A stretch of 64,000 nucleotides of DNA from Granulicella sibirica. GTDB lineage: Bacteria; Acidobacteriota; Terriglobia; Terriglobales; Acidobacteriaceae. Of this stretch, positions 25,987-35,198 are shown piece after piece. The notes beneath the pieces are model-generated. The model was not told the DNA's origin. It searched no databases and saw only the letters and a list, made by a program, of their open reading frames with translations. The stretch is from the NCBI RefSeq assembly GCF_004115155.1, contig NZ_RDSM01000001.1, positions 2,232,001 to 2,296,000 on the forward strand. The letters are read 5' to 3'. Position numbers and translations under genes: made by a program. Within the stretch, counting starts at the first letter, position 1, and each line of letters starts with the position of its first letter.

Positions 25987-28008
25987 ATGCCTGGCGAGAG
26001 TGGATCTTGGGTCCTGGAGTACGCACTATACATGGTAGACGACCATAATCCCGATTACACCGAGAGCAAACCCCTGAACACCGAACTGGAAACCATTACG
26101 CCCGAAGCGACAGCGGAGCATGCCGACCTGTCATCCGATTCCACCTCAACCACGCACGAGACTGCACAAAGCGGTTCCGTGGACGCGCCCGAGAGTCATT
26201 CCTCCAACGCGGTAGCTTCAAGCCCGACCCAGACGATCCAGGCCGAACAGGCCGCCGATGAGCCGGACTACGACGCGGCTGACTTTGCCGCGGCGCTGGC
26301 GAACTTCGACCGTGAGCAGGCAGCCGAGAGCGCTGCCGCGCAGAGCATGACGGCCGAAGAAGTCGTCGTGACGGGAACCGTCGTGAAGATCACGGACAAG
26401 CACGTCGTGGTCGACATCGGTCTGAAGAGCGAAGGACTGATTCCGCTGGAGCAGGTTCTGGACGCCGAGGGAAACTCGAAGTTCAAGACCGGCGATACGG
26501 TTGAGGTTGTGGTCGAGCGGGAAGAGGCCGAGGGTGGCTATCTCGTCAGCTACGAGAAGGCGCAGCGTCACAAGGTTTGGGACAAGCTGGAGCAGGCTGC
26601 CAACGACAAGACACCTGTCAAGGGAATGGTTCTGAGCCGCGTCAAGGGCGGTCTGACCGTCGACATCGGCATCAAGGCGTTCCTGCCTGGCTCGCAGGTT
26701 GAGGTGCGTCCGGTTCGCAATCTCGACGGCTATATCGGCACCGAGATCGAAGTTCGGGTTATCAAGCTGAACAAGAAGCGCGGCAATGTCGTCATTTCGC
26801 GCAAGGAACTGCTTGAGGAAGACCAGAACGCGAAGAAGGCGGTCACGCTTTCGACCCTCGAAGAGGGTTCGGTCCTGACCGGGACAGTCAAGAACCTCAC
26901 CGACTACGGCGCATTCGTCGATATGGGCGGCCTCGATGGCCTTCTTCACATCACGGATATGAGCTGGGGCCGGTTGACGCATCCGCGTGATCTGGTCAAC
27001 GTGGGCGACGAGATCCAGGTGAAGGTCCTCAAGTTCGACAAGGATAAGCAGCGCGTTTCGCTGGGCTTCAAGCAGCTGACGCCTGACCCATGGCTCGATG
27101 CGACCGAGCGTTACCCGATTGGTGCGCAGGTTCGTGGACGCGTTCTGTCGGTCACCGACTACGGCGCGTTTGTCGAGCTCGAGCAGGGTATCGAAGGCCT
27201 CGTGCACGTTTCGGAGATGACCTGGTCCAAGCGGATGAAGCATCCGTCGAAGATGGTCAAGCCGGGCGATGAGGTCGACACGATCATCCTCAGCGTGAAC
27301 CCGAACGACCGCCGCATCTCGCTTGGCATGAAGCAACTCCAGGAGAATCCGTGGGAGCAGCTCGAGGACAAGTACCCGACGGGCGCGATCATCGAAGGCC
27401 GCGTTCGCAACCTGACTGACTTCGGTGCGTTCATCGAGATCGAAGACGGGATCGACGGACTCGTTCACGTCTCGAACCTGAGCTGGACGAAGCGCATCAA
27501 GCATCCTTCGGAAGTGCTGAAGAAGGGCGAGAAGGTTCGGGCCATCGTGCTCGGCGTCGAGCCTGAGAATCGCCGGCTTTCGCTTGGCGTGAAGCAGCTT
27601 CAGCCGGATGTCTGGGATACGTTCTTCGCACAGCACCGCATTGGCGACGTCATCAAGGGCAAGATTCTGCGCACAGCGCAGTTTGGAGCCTTCGTTGAGA
27701 TCGCTGAAGGAGTCGAGGGCCTGTGCCACGTCTCCGAGGCGGTCGACGCGACCGGCCAGCCCGTCAAGATGGATGTGGACTCGGAGCACGAGTTCAAGAT
27801 CGTCAAGATGAACCAGGAAGAGAAGAAGGTCGGCTTGAGCATTCGTGCAGTTGGCGAAGAGGCGAGCCGGGCCGAGGTCGAGAGCTACAAGGAGCGCGAG
27901 CACGGCGGCGGCAAGTCGTCTTCGAACTCCCAGTCCTCGAACAGCGGCAACAGCAGCAGCACCACGCTGGGCGACCTGATCAACTGGAAGCGGTCCGAAC
28001 GCGAGTAG
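25987..28008 (+). CDS. rpsA: 30S ribosomal protein S1
   Basis: S1 binds mRNA at the 30S platform and helps initiation on structured messages. The 673-residue protein holds six S1 OB-fold repeats starting near residues 127, 211, 297, 382, 469 and 556; repeats 3-5 carry the canonical (D/F)YGAFV(D/E) and LVHVSEMTW-type blocks. About 115 acidic, Thr/Ser/Ala-rich residues precede the first repeat, and a Ser/Asn-rich tail follows the last, so the protein is longer than the 557-residue E. coli form. The ATG at 25987 has GAGG five bases upstream; an in-frame ATG at 26032 is an alternative start with a weaker site. A TTCG-loop terminator follows. Confidence 0.95.
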   Translation: MPGESGSWVLEYALYMVDDHNPDYTESKPLNTELETITPEATAEHADLSSDSTSTTHETAQSGSVDAPESHSSNAVASSPTQTIQAEQAADEPDYDAADFAAALANFDREQAAESAAAQSMTAEEVVVTGTVVKITDKHVVVDIGLKSEGLIPLEQVLDAEGNSKFKTGDTVEVVVEREEAEGGYLVSYEKAQRHKVWDKLEQAANDKTPVKGMVLSRVKGGLTVDIGIKAFLPGSQVEVRPVRNLDGYIGTEIEVRVIKLNKKRGNVVISRKELLEEDQNAKKAVTLSTLEEGSVLTGTVKNLTDYGAFVDMGGLDGLLHITDMSWGRLTHPRDLVNVGDEIQVKVLKFDKDKQRVSLGFKQLTPDPWLDATERYPIGAQVRGRVLSVTDYGAFVELEQGIEGLVHVSEMTWSKRMKHPSKMVKPGDEVDTIILSVNPNDRRISLGMKQLQENPWEQLEDKYPTGAIIEGRVRNLTDFGAFIEIEDGIDGLVHVSNLSWTKRIKHPSEVLKKGEKVRAIVLGVEPENRRLSLGVKQLQPDVWDTFFAQHRIGDVIKGKILRTAQFGAFVEIAEGVEGLCHVSEAVDATGQPVKMDVDSEHEFKIVKMNQEEKKVGLSIRAVGEEASRAEVESYKEREHGGGKSSSNSQSSNSGNSSSTTLGDLINWKRSERE

Positions 28009-28028
28009 TTACTACTCTGTAAACGATG

Positions 28029-28060
28029 AGAGGCCACCCTTCGGGGTGGCCTCTTGCTTT
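28029..28060 (+). terminator. Intrinsic terminator of rpsA
   Basis: AGAGGCCACCC (28029-28039) and GGGTGGCCTCT (28044-28054) form a perfect 11-bp stem closed by a stable TTCG tetraloop, followed by TGCTTT. Confidence 0.9.
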
Positions 28061-28143
28061 AGATTTGCTCTCCAGCCGGAGTAGATTTCCCTTGGAATCG
28101 ACAGTCAGATGCCACTTCGGAATGGATGGGTATCCGATCGGCT

Positions 28144-28171
28144 AGAAAAGAGAGCCGCCCTGATGGGCGGC
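28144..28171 (-). terminator. Intrinsic terminator of the 7-TM gene
   Basis: On the minus strand GCCGCCC (28171-28165) and GGGCGGC (28160-28154) form a 7-bp GC stem with a 4-base loop, followed by TCTCTTTTCT. It lies 26 bases after the stop codon of the membrane-protein gene. Confidence 0.8.
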
Positions 28172-28196
28172 CTGTGTTGCGGCGGGGGTTTGAGGA

Positions 28197-29078
28197 TTAC
28201 GCCATTTCGGGGTAGTCGGCCATCTTGCGGGAGGCGCGTTCCATGACTTCGATCTCGGCCTCGGCAAACATATCCGGCGGCACGCCAGCGATTGCAACGT
28301 AGCCCGGTTCGTCACCGAGAGCCTGGGAGATCTGGTTCCACCGGAGGAATGGAGAGGTCGTCGGTAGAACGATCATGCGGCGCTTGGGTTCGGGCATCGC
28401 GAAGTAGCCGATCCACACCACGAAGGAGGCGCAGATTGCCAGGCCGTTGATCATATTCAGCGGGGAGTACATATCCTTGTTGGACACGATCCACGCGGAC
28501 GCCACGAGATTGGTGGTGGCGAGGAGTCCGAGGCCGAGACTCACGCCGAAGACGCGGCTGCGGTACGACAGGCCCATCGGCCGGATCGCGAAGCAGACGA
28601 AGAGAAGCAGGCAGAGGGTGAGGATGCTCGATGTCTGCTGGAGCTGGCTGACAGCGCGGATGACAAACCTCATTCCGGAGACGTGAGGTCCGAAGGCAAG
28701 ACCGATCGAGACAGCGATCGAGATTGCGGCAGCCCACCTGAAAACCAGGGATCCGAGCCGTTGGAGACCCGGAAGGGGTGCCATCGCAAGCTTGTAGATG
28801 CCGTAGACCGCCATCAGGAGAAGAGCGGCCTCGAGTGCGTAGCTTACCCAGTAGACGTAGAAGTAGCACCGGTAGAAGGCCACGGGCATGTTGAGGTGTT
28901 TCCAGCGCAACATCAGGGTCGTTCCGAGCGTGAGATCGGCGAATAGCCTGACGGCGAGGAAGAGGGTGAGGTAGAGGAAGCTTCGCATCTGCCTGCGGAC
29001 AAGGATCACCGCCAGGGAGCCGATGCAGACAAAGCACTCGACCCAGGAGAGCATATCGATGAGATAGCGAAGATTCAA
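28197..29078 (-). CDS. Seven-helix membrane protein of unknown function
   Basis: I do not recognise a family. The 293-residue product has seven clear hydrophobic helices, near WVECFVCIGSLAVILV, FLYLTLFLAVRLFADL, YWVSYALEAALLLMAV, FRWAAAISIAVSIGLAF, SILTLCLLLFVCFAI, SLGLGLLATTNLVASAW and AICASFVVWIGYF. A soluble C-terminal tail of about 60 residues with acidic ends follows. The TTG at 29078 is preferred because GGGGG lies 9 bases upstream; ATG at 29054 is an alternative. The gene begins 52 bases after a small secreted peptide gene on the same strand, so they are likely co-transcribed. A receptor or transporter role is only a guess. Confidence 0.6.
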   Translation of the reverse strand: MNLRYLIDMLSWVECFVCIGSLAVILVRRQMRSFLYLTLFLAVRLFADLTLGTTLMLRWKHLNMPVAFYRCYFYVYWVSYALEAALLLMAVYGIYKLAMAPLPGLQRLGSLVFRWAAAISIAVSIGLAFGPHVSGMRFVIRAVSQLQQTSSILTLCLLLFVCFAIRPMGLSYRSRVFGVSLGLGLLATTNLVASAWIVSNKDMYSPLNMINGLAICASFVVWIGYFAMPEPKRRMIVLPTTSPFLRWNQISQALGDEPGYVAIAGVPPDMFAEAEIEVMERASRKMADYPEMA

Positions 29079-29130
29079 CGGGATGACCCCCAGAAGACCA
29101 GCATAGCCTACGGGGGGTCGAAAGAGAAGA

Positions 29131-29325
29131 CTAAATAACGCCGCTTCCGTTGCCCATGATCCCACATCCGTTCGGATCATCGGGGGGGCAGGTCGGGATC
29201 GGGAAAGCGCTGGACTTTGTTGTGAGGGGCTTGGCGGTGTGCTGCTGCGCGGTGGAAATATGGGTAGAGGCGGCAGCTCCGGTGAGGGCGAGAACGACGA
29301 CGAAAGCGCGGATGGCAATCTTCAT
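29131..29325 (-). CDS. Small secreted Cys-containing peptide
   Basis: The 64-residue product has a standard Sec signal peptide (MKIAIRAFVVVLALTGAAAS) with a likely cut near residues 20-26. The mature peptide of about 40 residues ends in PTCPPDDPNGCGIMGNG plus a short tail, rich in Pro/Gly/Asp with two cysteines eight residues apart. A good AGGAG site precedes the ATG. It is followed by the seven-helix membrane gene on the same strand. No known family is recognised. A secreted signal, a periplasmic factor, or a cell-surface peptide are all possible. Confidence 0.6.
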   Translation of the reverse strand: MKIAIRAFVVVLALTGAAASTHISTAQQHTAKPLTTKSSAFPIPTCPPDDPNGCGIMGNGSGVI

Positions 29326-29498
29326 GAGGGTAGCTCCTAGGCTCGGCGAAGATTCCTATGGACTTGCCGGCTAAAGAGACCCTAGTATCTACAATGAACT
29401 AAGTCCAATAAAAACAACAACATAACAGAGTAGTATCTATATGATATTACTAAGGTCATCATTACAAGAAAAGACAATTCCCCAAAGGTTGCAGACGC

Positions 29499-29523
29499 AA
29501 AAAGCCGGCCCTGAAGGCCGGCT
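29499..29523 (-). terminator. Intrinsic terminator of infC
   Basis: AGCCGGCC and GGCCGGCT form a perfect 8-bp stem with a 5-base loop; on the minus strand it is followed by a run of T residues. It ends the infC transcript 26 bases past its stop codon. Confidence 0.85.
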
Positions 29524-29548
29524 GGGTGCTTCGTTTTCCCCGTATGTC

Positions 29549-30193
29549 TTAGGAAACTGCCGCAACAGGGGGAGGTGCAGGCTGTGCCGACGGGCTCTGT
29601 GCCGCAGCGGGCTGGGGTGCGGGCGCCGCCTTCTTGGGAGCAGGGGGCTGCTGTTCCGCCTTTTTCGATGGCGCGATGATGGCGTGGAGCGTTGTGCCTT
29701 CCATGCGGGGCATGAATTCGACCAGGCCCGCATCGCCGATATCGAGGATCAGGCGATTGATGATCTTGTAGCCGAGATCGCGGTGCGCCATCTGGCGGCC
29801 CTTGAAGCGCAGCGACGCCTTGACCTTATCGCCTTCGCCAAGGAAGCGGACGGCCTGATTCTTCTTCGTCTGGTAGTCGTGCTCGTCGACGGTGACGGAG
29901 AACTTCACTTCCTTAATGACGATGACCTTCTGCTTCTTGCGTGCAGCGCGGTCGGACTTGTCCTTCTCGTAGAGGAACTTGCCGTAGTCCTGGATCTTGC
30001 AGACGGGTGGCACGGCGTTTGGGGAGATTTCGACGAGGTCGAGGGTACGCTCGCGGGCCATCTTGAGGGCTTCGAAGGGAGCCATGACGCCGAGTTGCTC
30101 GCCGTTTTCGTCAATGACGCGGACTTCGCGGGCGCGAATTCGTTCGTTGGTACGGATAAAAGACTTTGCGGAACGTTTATCTATCGGGGGAAT
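29549..30193 (-). CDS. infC: Translation initiation factor IF-3, ATT start
   Basis: IF-3 prevents premature 50S joining and proofreads start codons on the 30S subunit. The 214-residue protein has both domains: N-terminal FIRTNERIRAREVRVIDENG and C-terminal VKFSVTVDEHDYQTKKNQAVRFL, with RFKGRQMAHRDLGY. A Pro/Ala/Gln-rich tail of about 40 residues is extra compared with E. coli IF-3. The reading starts at an ATT codon: GGAGG lies 6 bases before ATT-CCC-CCG at 30193, giving MPPIDKRSAK. No ATG lies at a plausible site, and the rare ATT start is the known means of IF-3 autoregulation. Neighbouring rpmI and rplT are not present downstream, unlike the usual operon. Confidence 0.93.
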   Translation of the reverse strand: MPPIDKRSAKSFIRTNERIRAREVRVIDENGEQLGVMAPFEALKMARERTLDLVEISPNAVPPVCKIQDYGKFLYEKDKSDRAARKKQKVIVIKEVKFSVTVDEHDYQTKKNQAVRFLGEGDKVKASLRFKGRQMAHRDLGYKIINRLILDIGDAGLVEFMPRMEGTTLHAIIAPSKKAEQQPPAPKKAAPAPQPAAAQSPSAQPAPPPVAAVS

Positions 30194-30473
30194 AGGTCGC
30201 CTCCACAGCCACTGATTCGTAGGGCCGTGCGTTGGTTTAAGTTTTAGCCCGCAAAAGAGATGCGCGGCTGCAACGTGAAGTATAGCATTTTCGCGGAAAA
30301 ACTGGTGCTTTCGGCTGGACAGGATGTGGGCCAAAGTGTGGTTGATGCGGGCGGCGGTTCGGTAACGGGAAGGGGTGACCATGGGAAGTTGCAGGAATCG
30401 TGCTGGAAGGTGAATATGGTGTAGCCACGGACGGAATCAGAGCAGGGAACGCCAGCGCGGCGCGGAGGTGTGT

Positions 30474-30953
30474 GTGAAGCAACGACGGATTTTGCTTGTC
30501 GATGATGAGATTACGGTGCTGCTGACGTTGAAGGCGGTGCTCGAGATCAGCGGGTTTGACGTGGATACGGCGGCGTCGGCCAAGGAAGGCAAGTCGAAGA
30601 TCGGCAAGCGCGAGTACGAGATGATCATCACGGACATGCGCATGGAGCATGACGTGGCGGGTGTCGAGGTGATCAAGGCGGCGCGGACGGCGAAGTATCA
30701 CCCGGCGGTGGCGTTGCTGACGGCCTTTCCGATGTCGGACGAAGACTGGCAGGAGACGGGCGCGGACAAGATGCTCGTGAAGCCGATGCAGACGCGCATG
30801 TTGATCCAGCAACTGGAAAAGCTGCTGACGGCGCATCAGGCGAAGCTGGCGAAGGCTGCGGGTGGAGAAGCGAAGCCGAAGAAGCCGATTGCTGCGCCTG
30901 AGCCCGAGGCGGTTGGGGCAGGGAAGGTCAGCAAGAATAAGGCTAAGAAGTAA
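30474..30953 (+). CDS. CheY-like response regulator receiver protein
   Basis: The 159-residue protein has one receiver domain: acidic pocket LLVDDE, phospho-acceptor aspartate in IITDMRM, switch threonine in ALLTAFP and conserved lysine in MLVKPMQ. There is no DNA-binding or enzymatic output domain; instead a basic Ala/Pro/Lys-rich tail of about 40 residues follows. It may act by protein-protein contact. The GTG at 30474 is taken as start since GGAGG lies 5 bases before it. No histidine kinase gene is adjacent; it is divergent from infC. The 280 bases between the two start codons hold no gene I can see. Confidence 0.85.
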   Translation: MKQRRILLVDDEITVLLTLKAVLEISGFDVDTAASAKEGKSKIGKREYEMIITDMRMEHDVAGVEVIKAARTAKYHPAVALLTAFPMSDEDWQETGADKMLVKPMQTRMLIQQLEKLLTAHQAKLAKAAGGEAKPKKPIAAPEPEAVGAGKVSKNKAKK

Positions 30954-30975
30954 GGGACCAGCCGCGGTTGGGCGG

Positions 30976-31100
30976 CTTGCTTTCCCACCTTCGCCGACTC
31001 GAAAGCCGTCGGCGAAGGTGGGCACCCCTCGTCGTGTTAGCAGGCGTGGACGCAGATTCCCTTCGGGAATGACAACCAAAGAAGCAGCGGCAAGAACAAG
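30976..31100. repeat. Interspersed repeat copy 2 (modules B then A)
   Basis: Module B has perfect 15-bp arms, CCCACCTTCGCCGAC (30984-30998) and GTCGGCGAAGGTGGG (31008-31022). Module A (31049-31077) carries GCAGATTCCCTTCGGGAATG. The module order is reversed relative to copies 1 and 3. The stretch that follows, to about 31155, has a further CTTTGCTCAGGCTGACA-type segment that resembles one near 45.12 kb. Confidence 0.8.
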
Positions 31101-31166
31101 GGCAAAGGTAGATGCAGGTCCTTCGACTTCGCCGCGCTTTGCTCAGGCTGACAGGGGCGGTAGTCC

Positions 31167-32339
31167 TCAGGGGTGGCTTTGGCTCCGGCCCGTGCTGCTG
31201 TTGAAGCGATGTCTGAGGTAGCGGTTCCAGTACATCAGCAGGCCGGTAAGAGTGAGGACCGCGAGAGCGAGACCCAGGACAGCCCAGAGGATCTTGAAGC
31301 AAATTCCCCAGAGTTTTCCGAAGTGGAGGGGATGCATGGCCCACAGGATCCAGTCTCCGGCGGTGTGGTTCTGGCCGTAGTGCCAGATGGTGAGTACCTT
31401 GCCCGAGCCTCCGTCAAGCGTGACGATGTCGCGGTGGGAGAAGTCTCCGGGGCGGGCGAGGTCCATCTCGGTGTAGATTGTCGCTCCCGGGCCGTCGTGG
31501 AGGGATGGGTCGCTGATGCTGAAGAGGTGGGCCTGGGGGGAGGCTTGCTGGGCGGCGGCCAAGAGGCCTTCGAGGGTAATACGGGGGAGGGTTGCGTCTG
31601 CCGGGTGGGGTGGCATCTCGGGGGACTTCATGCCCTGAATAGGCGAGATGACAGAGACGACCCATGCGACCTGCCTGTACCAGGCGAAGTAGACACCGGA
31701 GAAGGCCCACCAGACGACGATTGCCAGGGTCCAGAAGCCAATGGCGCTGTGAAGGTCGAAGTTGATGCGACGCCAGTTGTGGCGGAAGCTGACGCGGAGG
31801 CCGCGGGTCCAGACGCGTATGCCCGGCCACCAGAGGACGAGTCCGGAGGCAGCGAGGAGGAGGAGGATGGCGGCGCCGATGCCGTTGACCTGGATGCCGT
31901 ACGACTTGCCGAGGAGGAGGTAGACGTGAAGGTCGCGGATCCAGTCGACCCAGGTGCGGGTCTGCTCGGTGAGGGCGGCGGTTGCGGGATCGGCGGTCAG
32001 GCGGAGTTCGCGGTGGGTGGCGTCCGTGGCGCGGAGCTGGAAGGCTGGGATGGCCGGGGTGGGGACAGTCAGGCCGGTGACCCAGGCCTGGGGATACTTC
32101 TCGTGGAAGTTCCGCATGACCTCCGGGATGGAGGCCACGGCTGTTTTTTCGAGTCGGAAGTGCGGGAGATTGAGGGCGCGTGCGGTGAACTCGTCTTCGA
32201 AGACGAGGATGGAGCCGCTTATGGAGATGATTACCAGGTAGAGGGAGATGAGGACGCCAGCCCAGAGGTGGATCTGGAAGAGAGCGCGACGAAGGAACAG
32301 GCGGCTGGGGTGGTGGAGGAAGGCGGCTAGGACGGACAT
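31167..32339 (-). CDS. PepSY-associated membrane protein
   Basis: The 390-residue protein belongs to the PepSY-TM family, often encoded beside TonB-dependent siderophore receptors and thought to work as inner-membrane iron reductases or assembly factors. Four membrane helices are visible: HLWAGVLISLYLVIISISGS, then GIGAAILLLLAASGLVLWWP, then FWTLAIVVWWAFSGVYF, and LWAVLGLALAVLTLTGLL near the end. Histidines at helix borders (IHLWAG, DLHVYLL, FDLHSAIGF, HPLHFGK) fit heme or metal binding. It is second after the siderophore receptor gene on the same strand. The receptor is broken, so this protein may now lack its partner. Confidence 0.85.
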   Translation of the reverse strand: MSVLAAFLHHPSRLFLRRALFQIHLWAGVLISLYLVIISISGSILVFEDEFTARALNLPHFRLEKTAVASIPEVMRNFHEKYPQAWVTGLTVPTPAIPAFQLRATDATHRELRLTADPATAALTEQTRTWVDWIRDLHVYLLLGKSYGIQVNGIGAAILLLLAASGLVLWWPGIRVWTRGLRVSFRHNWRRINFDLHSAIGFWTLAIVVWWAFSGVYFAWYRQVAWVVSVISPIQGMKSPEMPPHPADATLPRITLEGLLAAAQQASPQAHLFSISDPSLHDGPGATIYTEMDLARPGDFSHRDIVTLDGGSGKVLTIWHYGQNHTAGDWILWAMHPLHFGKLWGICFKILWAVLGLALAVLTLTGLLMYWNRYLRHRFNSSTGRSQSHP

Positions 32340-32354
32340 GGTTTCCGGGGCTTA

Positions 32355-32505
32355 GGGCAAGTGCAACGACAGACGCAGATTCGCTTCGAGAATGACAACA
32401 AGAGGGGAACGGTAAGAGCTACTGGAGTTGCCGCGGCGATGGAACGCCTTGCCTTCCCACCTTAGCCGACGATGGTGCTGCCGGCGAAGGTGGGGCACCC
32501 GGGCT
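32355..32505. repeat. Interspersed repeat copy 3 (modules A and B)
   Basis: A diverged module A (32371-32400, with CGCTTCGAGAATG in place of CCCTTCGGGAATG) is followed by module B (32454-32500). The B arms are CCCACCTTAGCCGAC (32456-32470) and GCCGGCGAAGGTGGGG (32480-32495), now imperfect. The element fills most of the 193-base gap between the TonB-receptor pseudogene and the PepSY gene. Confidence 0.8.
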
Positions 32506-32532
32506 CTTGGTGGTTGGGGAAAGCAGAAGCGG

Positions 32533-34945
32533 TTAGAAGCGGTACTTGGCGGTGCCGATGACGTTTCTTGCGTAGCCGGCGTAGCAGTAGTTCAGGCCGG
32601 AGCAGGTGGCGATGTAGCGCTTGTCGGTGAGGTTGGTTGCGTTGACGGCGAAGAGGGTCCTGCGCCAGTTGAAGCGAAGCGAGCCGTCGATGAGGGCGTA
32701 GTTTGGGACGAAGAAGGAGTTGGCGCTGTCGGCGGCGTTGGTTCCGACGAAGCGGACTCCGAAGTTTCCTCCGAGGCCTGCGAAACGGCTGGTCTGCACG
32801 GTGTAGTCGGCGAGGAAGCTGGTCTGGTTGCGTGGAGTCTGCGGGAGTCACCTGCCTACGTTCGCGGCGGTCTGGTCCTTGAGGGTGTTGGTGGCGGTGA
32901 GGGTGTAGCCGCCGTGGAGGCTGAGGCCTCGCGTGAGGCTGGCGATGCCTTCGATCTCGACGCCGCGTGAGCGGACTTCGCCCGACTGGTAGGAGTTGAA
33001 GGCGGTATCGGAGACGAGGACGTTGGTCTGGTTGATCTGGAAGTATGACGCGGTGATGAAGCTGTTCCAGGTGCGCGGCTGGATCTTCACGCCTGCTTCG
33101 ATTTGGCGAGCGTCGGCGGGCTTGGCCGGGTCGGTGGAGAGCTTCGTGGTGGGGTTGTAGACGAAGGTGCCGGCGTTGGGGAGGAAGCTCGTGGAGTAGG
33201 CGACGTAGGGGGCGATGCCGCTGTCGGTGAGGTAAGTCACGCCAGCGTCCGGTGAAGCGGGTATCGGTGTGGGCGAAGTTGGTTCCACCGGCAAGGAAGT
33301 TCGAGATGTCGTTCTTGGCGAAGTCCTGGCGGCCGCCGAGGGTGAAGACGATGTGCTGCTTGTACTTGATCTGGTCCTGGGCGTAGAGGCCGTGCTGCTG
33401 CAGGAGGGAGTCGTTGTCCTGGTAGAAGAAGAGCGGCGGGATAGTGGCCTGGCCGTAGACGGGGTTGTAGATGTTGATGTCGGCTACGGAGGCGGAGCCG
33501 GCTTGGGTCTTGATGTCGACGTGCGCGTAGTCATAGCCGAAGAGGACGGTCTGCTCCCAGTTGGCGGTGGTGAAGCGGCGGAGGGCGCGGATGTCGACGG
33601 TGTTGATACGGTCGATGCTGGGGAGGGCGTAGGCACTGCGGCTGACGAGGGTGGTGTTGCCGGGGATGGTGGTGTCGAAGCCGTTGCCGTAGACGGTCGA
33701 GCCCTGGACGTTGATGTACTGGTAGCGGTAGTTGGAGTGAAGGTTCCAGCCGTCGGTGAAGAGGTGGTCTCCGGTATAGCCGATGGAGGCCTGGTCGCGC
33801 TTGACCTTATCGAAGCTGGGTTCGCCGAGGAAGACGCTCAACGGGATGAGGCCGTTGGGATTGTTGTTGTAGAGGGTTCCGCTGGAGGGAAGGAACTGGC
33901 TCCAACGGGTTCCGTCATGCTGCCAGTCTGAGAGGACGGTGAGGTTGGTGCGGTCGCTGGGGTGCCAGGAGAGCGAGGGGGCAATGAGGCGGCGGTTGTC
34001 GGGGGTAAAGTTGGTCTGGGTTCCGCTGTCGCGGAGAAGGCCGAGGAGGCGATAGCGCCAGACTTGCTGGCGGTCGATGGAGCCCGTGGTGTCGGCTTCG
34101 ACCTGACGGCGATCGTAGGAGCCGAACTGCATCCCGATCTCGGTGGAGCGCTCGGCTCCGGGGCGTTTGGTGACCTGGTTGATAAGGCCTCCGGGAGGGA
34201 CCTCACCGTACAGGATGGAGCTTGGTCCGCGAAGGACTTCGACGCTCTCGAGTTCGTAGGGATCGAGCTTGCCGGCGAGCGAGTTGAAGCGCATGCCGTC
34301 GCGGAAGACGCCGAAGGTTTCGGCGGCGAATCCACGGATCTTGAGCCAGTCGAAGCGGGGCTCGACGCCGAACTCGTCGGCCTGGATGCCGGGGGTGTAG
34401 CGGAGGGCTTCGTTGACGGTGATGACGTTGCGGGCCTCCATCTCGCGCTGGTTGATGATGGAGATGGACTGCGGCACCTCGATGAGAAGGGCGTTGGTCT
34501 TGGAGCCGGCGTTCGAGGCGTAAGGGACGAAGCCGGTGTCGGCGGTGACGTTGACCGTGTCCGTTGCGGAGCCTACGGCGAGGGCGACGGTGAGGGTTTC
34601 GGCGCCAAGCGCGGTGACCTGGGAGTTGTCAGTGAAGCCGGGGACGCGGACGGTGACGCGGTACTGGCCGGGGCGGAGGGTGAGCTTAAGCTGACCATCG
34701 TCGCCGGTGATTCCGTTGAGGACGGTATTGCCGCAGCGGGCTTCGACGGCGGCCCGGATCACGATGGCTCCGGTGGTGTCGGTGACGCGGATCGTGGAGG
34801 TGCCAGACTGCTGGCTTGCGGAGGATGTGCAGGCTACGGATTCGTCGGGAACGACTGCGGCGCCGGGAGCGGCGTGGAGTGTGCTGGCAGTCAGGACGGC
34901 GGATGCGAGGGTGAGGGCGCGGAGCCAGGGGTGGGAAGAGGTCAT
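32533..34945 (-). pseudogene. TonB-dependent siderophore receptor, broken
   Basis: The reading covers a full outer-membrane siderophore receptor: signal peptide at MTSSHPWLRALTL, an extra N-terminal carboxypeptidase-regulatory-like beta domain (about residues 45-115), then plug and barrel with LLIEVPQSISIINQREMEAR, LKIRGFAAETFGVFRDGMR and EVLRGPSSILYGEVPPGG. Two lesions interrupt it. Near 33243-33252 the frame shifts (after TDTRFTG the sense continues as DAGVTYLTDSG in another frame, consistent with a 2-base loss). At 32848-32850 an in-frame TGA splits NVGR from LPQTPRNQTSF. The C-terminal barrel and its final phenylalanine are intact. Sequencing error is possible, but two independent hits favour real decay. 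Confidence 0.85.
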
Positions 34946-35198
34946 CGGAGGTGCCTTTCTTGCATAGCGGGGCGTAGGCGCCGGGAGGGCCGGCACGGGA
35001 ACAGACCGCTGAGATTGTCGATCGAGCCTAGGCCCGGGAAGAACGCCCGTTGCTGGCAACAGGAAAGGCTCTCGGCACACCGCTATGCGATGCGTGGGAA
35101 CTCGTTGAGAGCACGTGATTTCAATATACGACAACAATGGTCCTAGTTCAACGAAGAGCGGCGGTACGGAGGTACTCCTTGCGATCTACAATTCCCAG

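Noticed and set aside
26218..27903. A 561-codon minus frame in rpsA
   Set aside because: The plus strand encodes six canonical S1 repeats; the minus product is Asp/Leu/Arg-rich noise.
30237..31079. A 280-codon minus frame covering the response regulator and repeat copy 2
   Set aside because: It starts inside the interspersed repeat (VVIPEGNLR) and runs antisense to a clear receiver domain.
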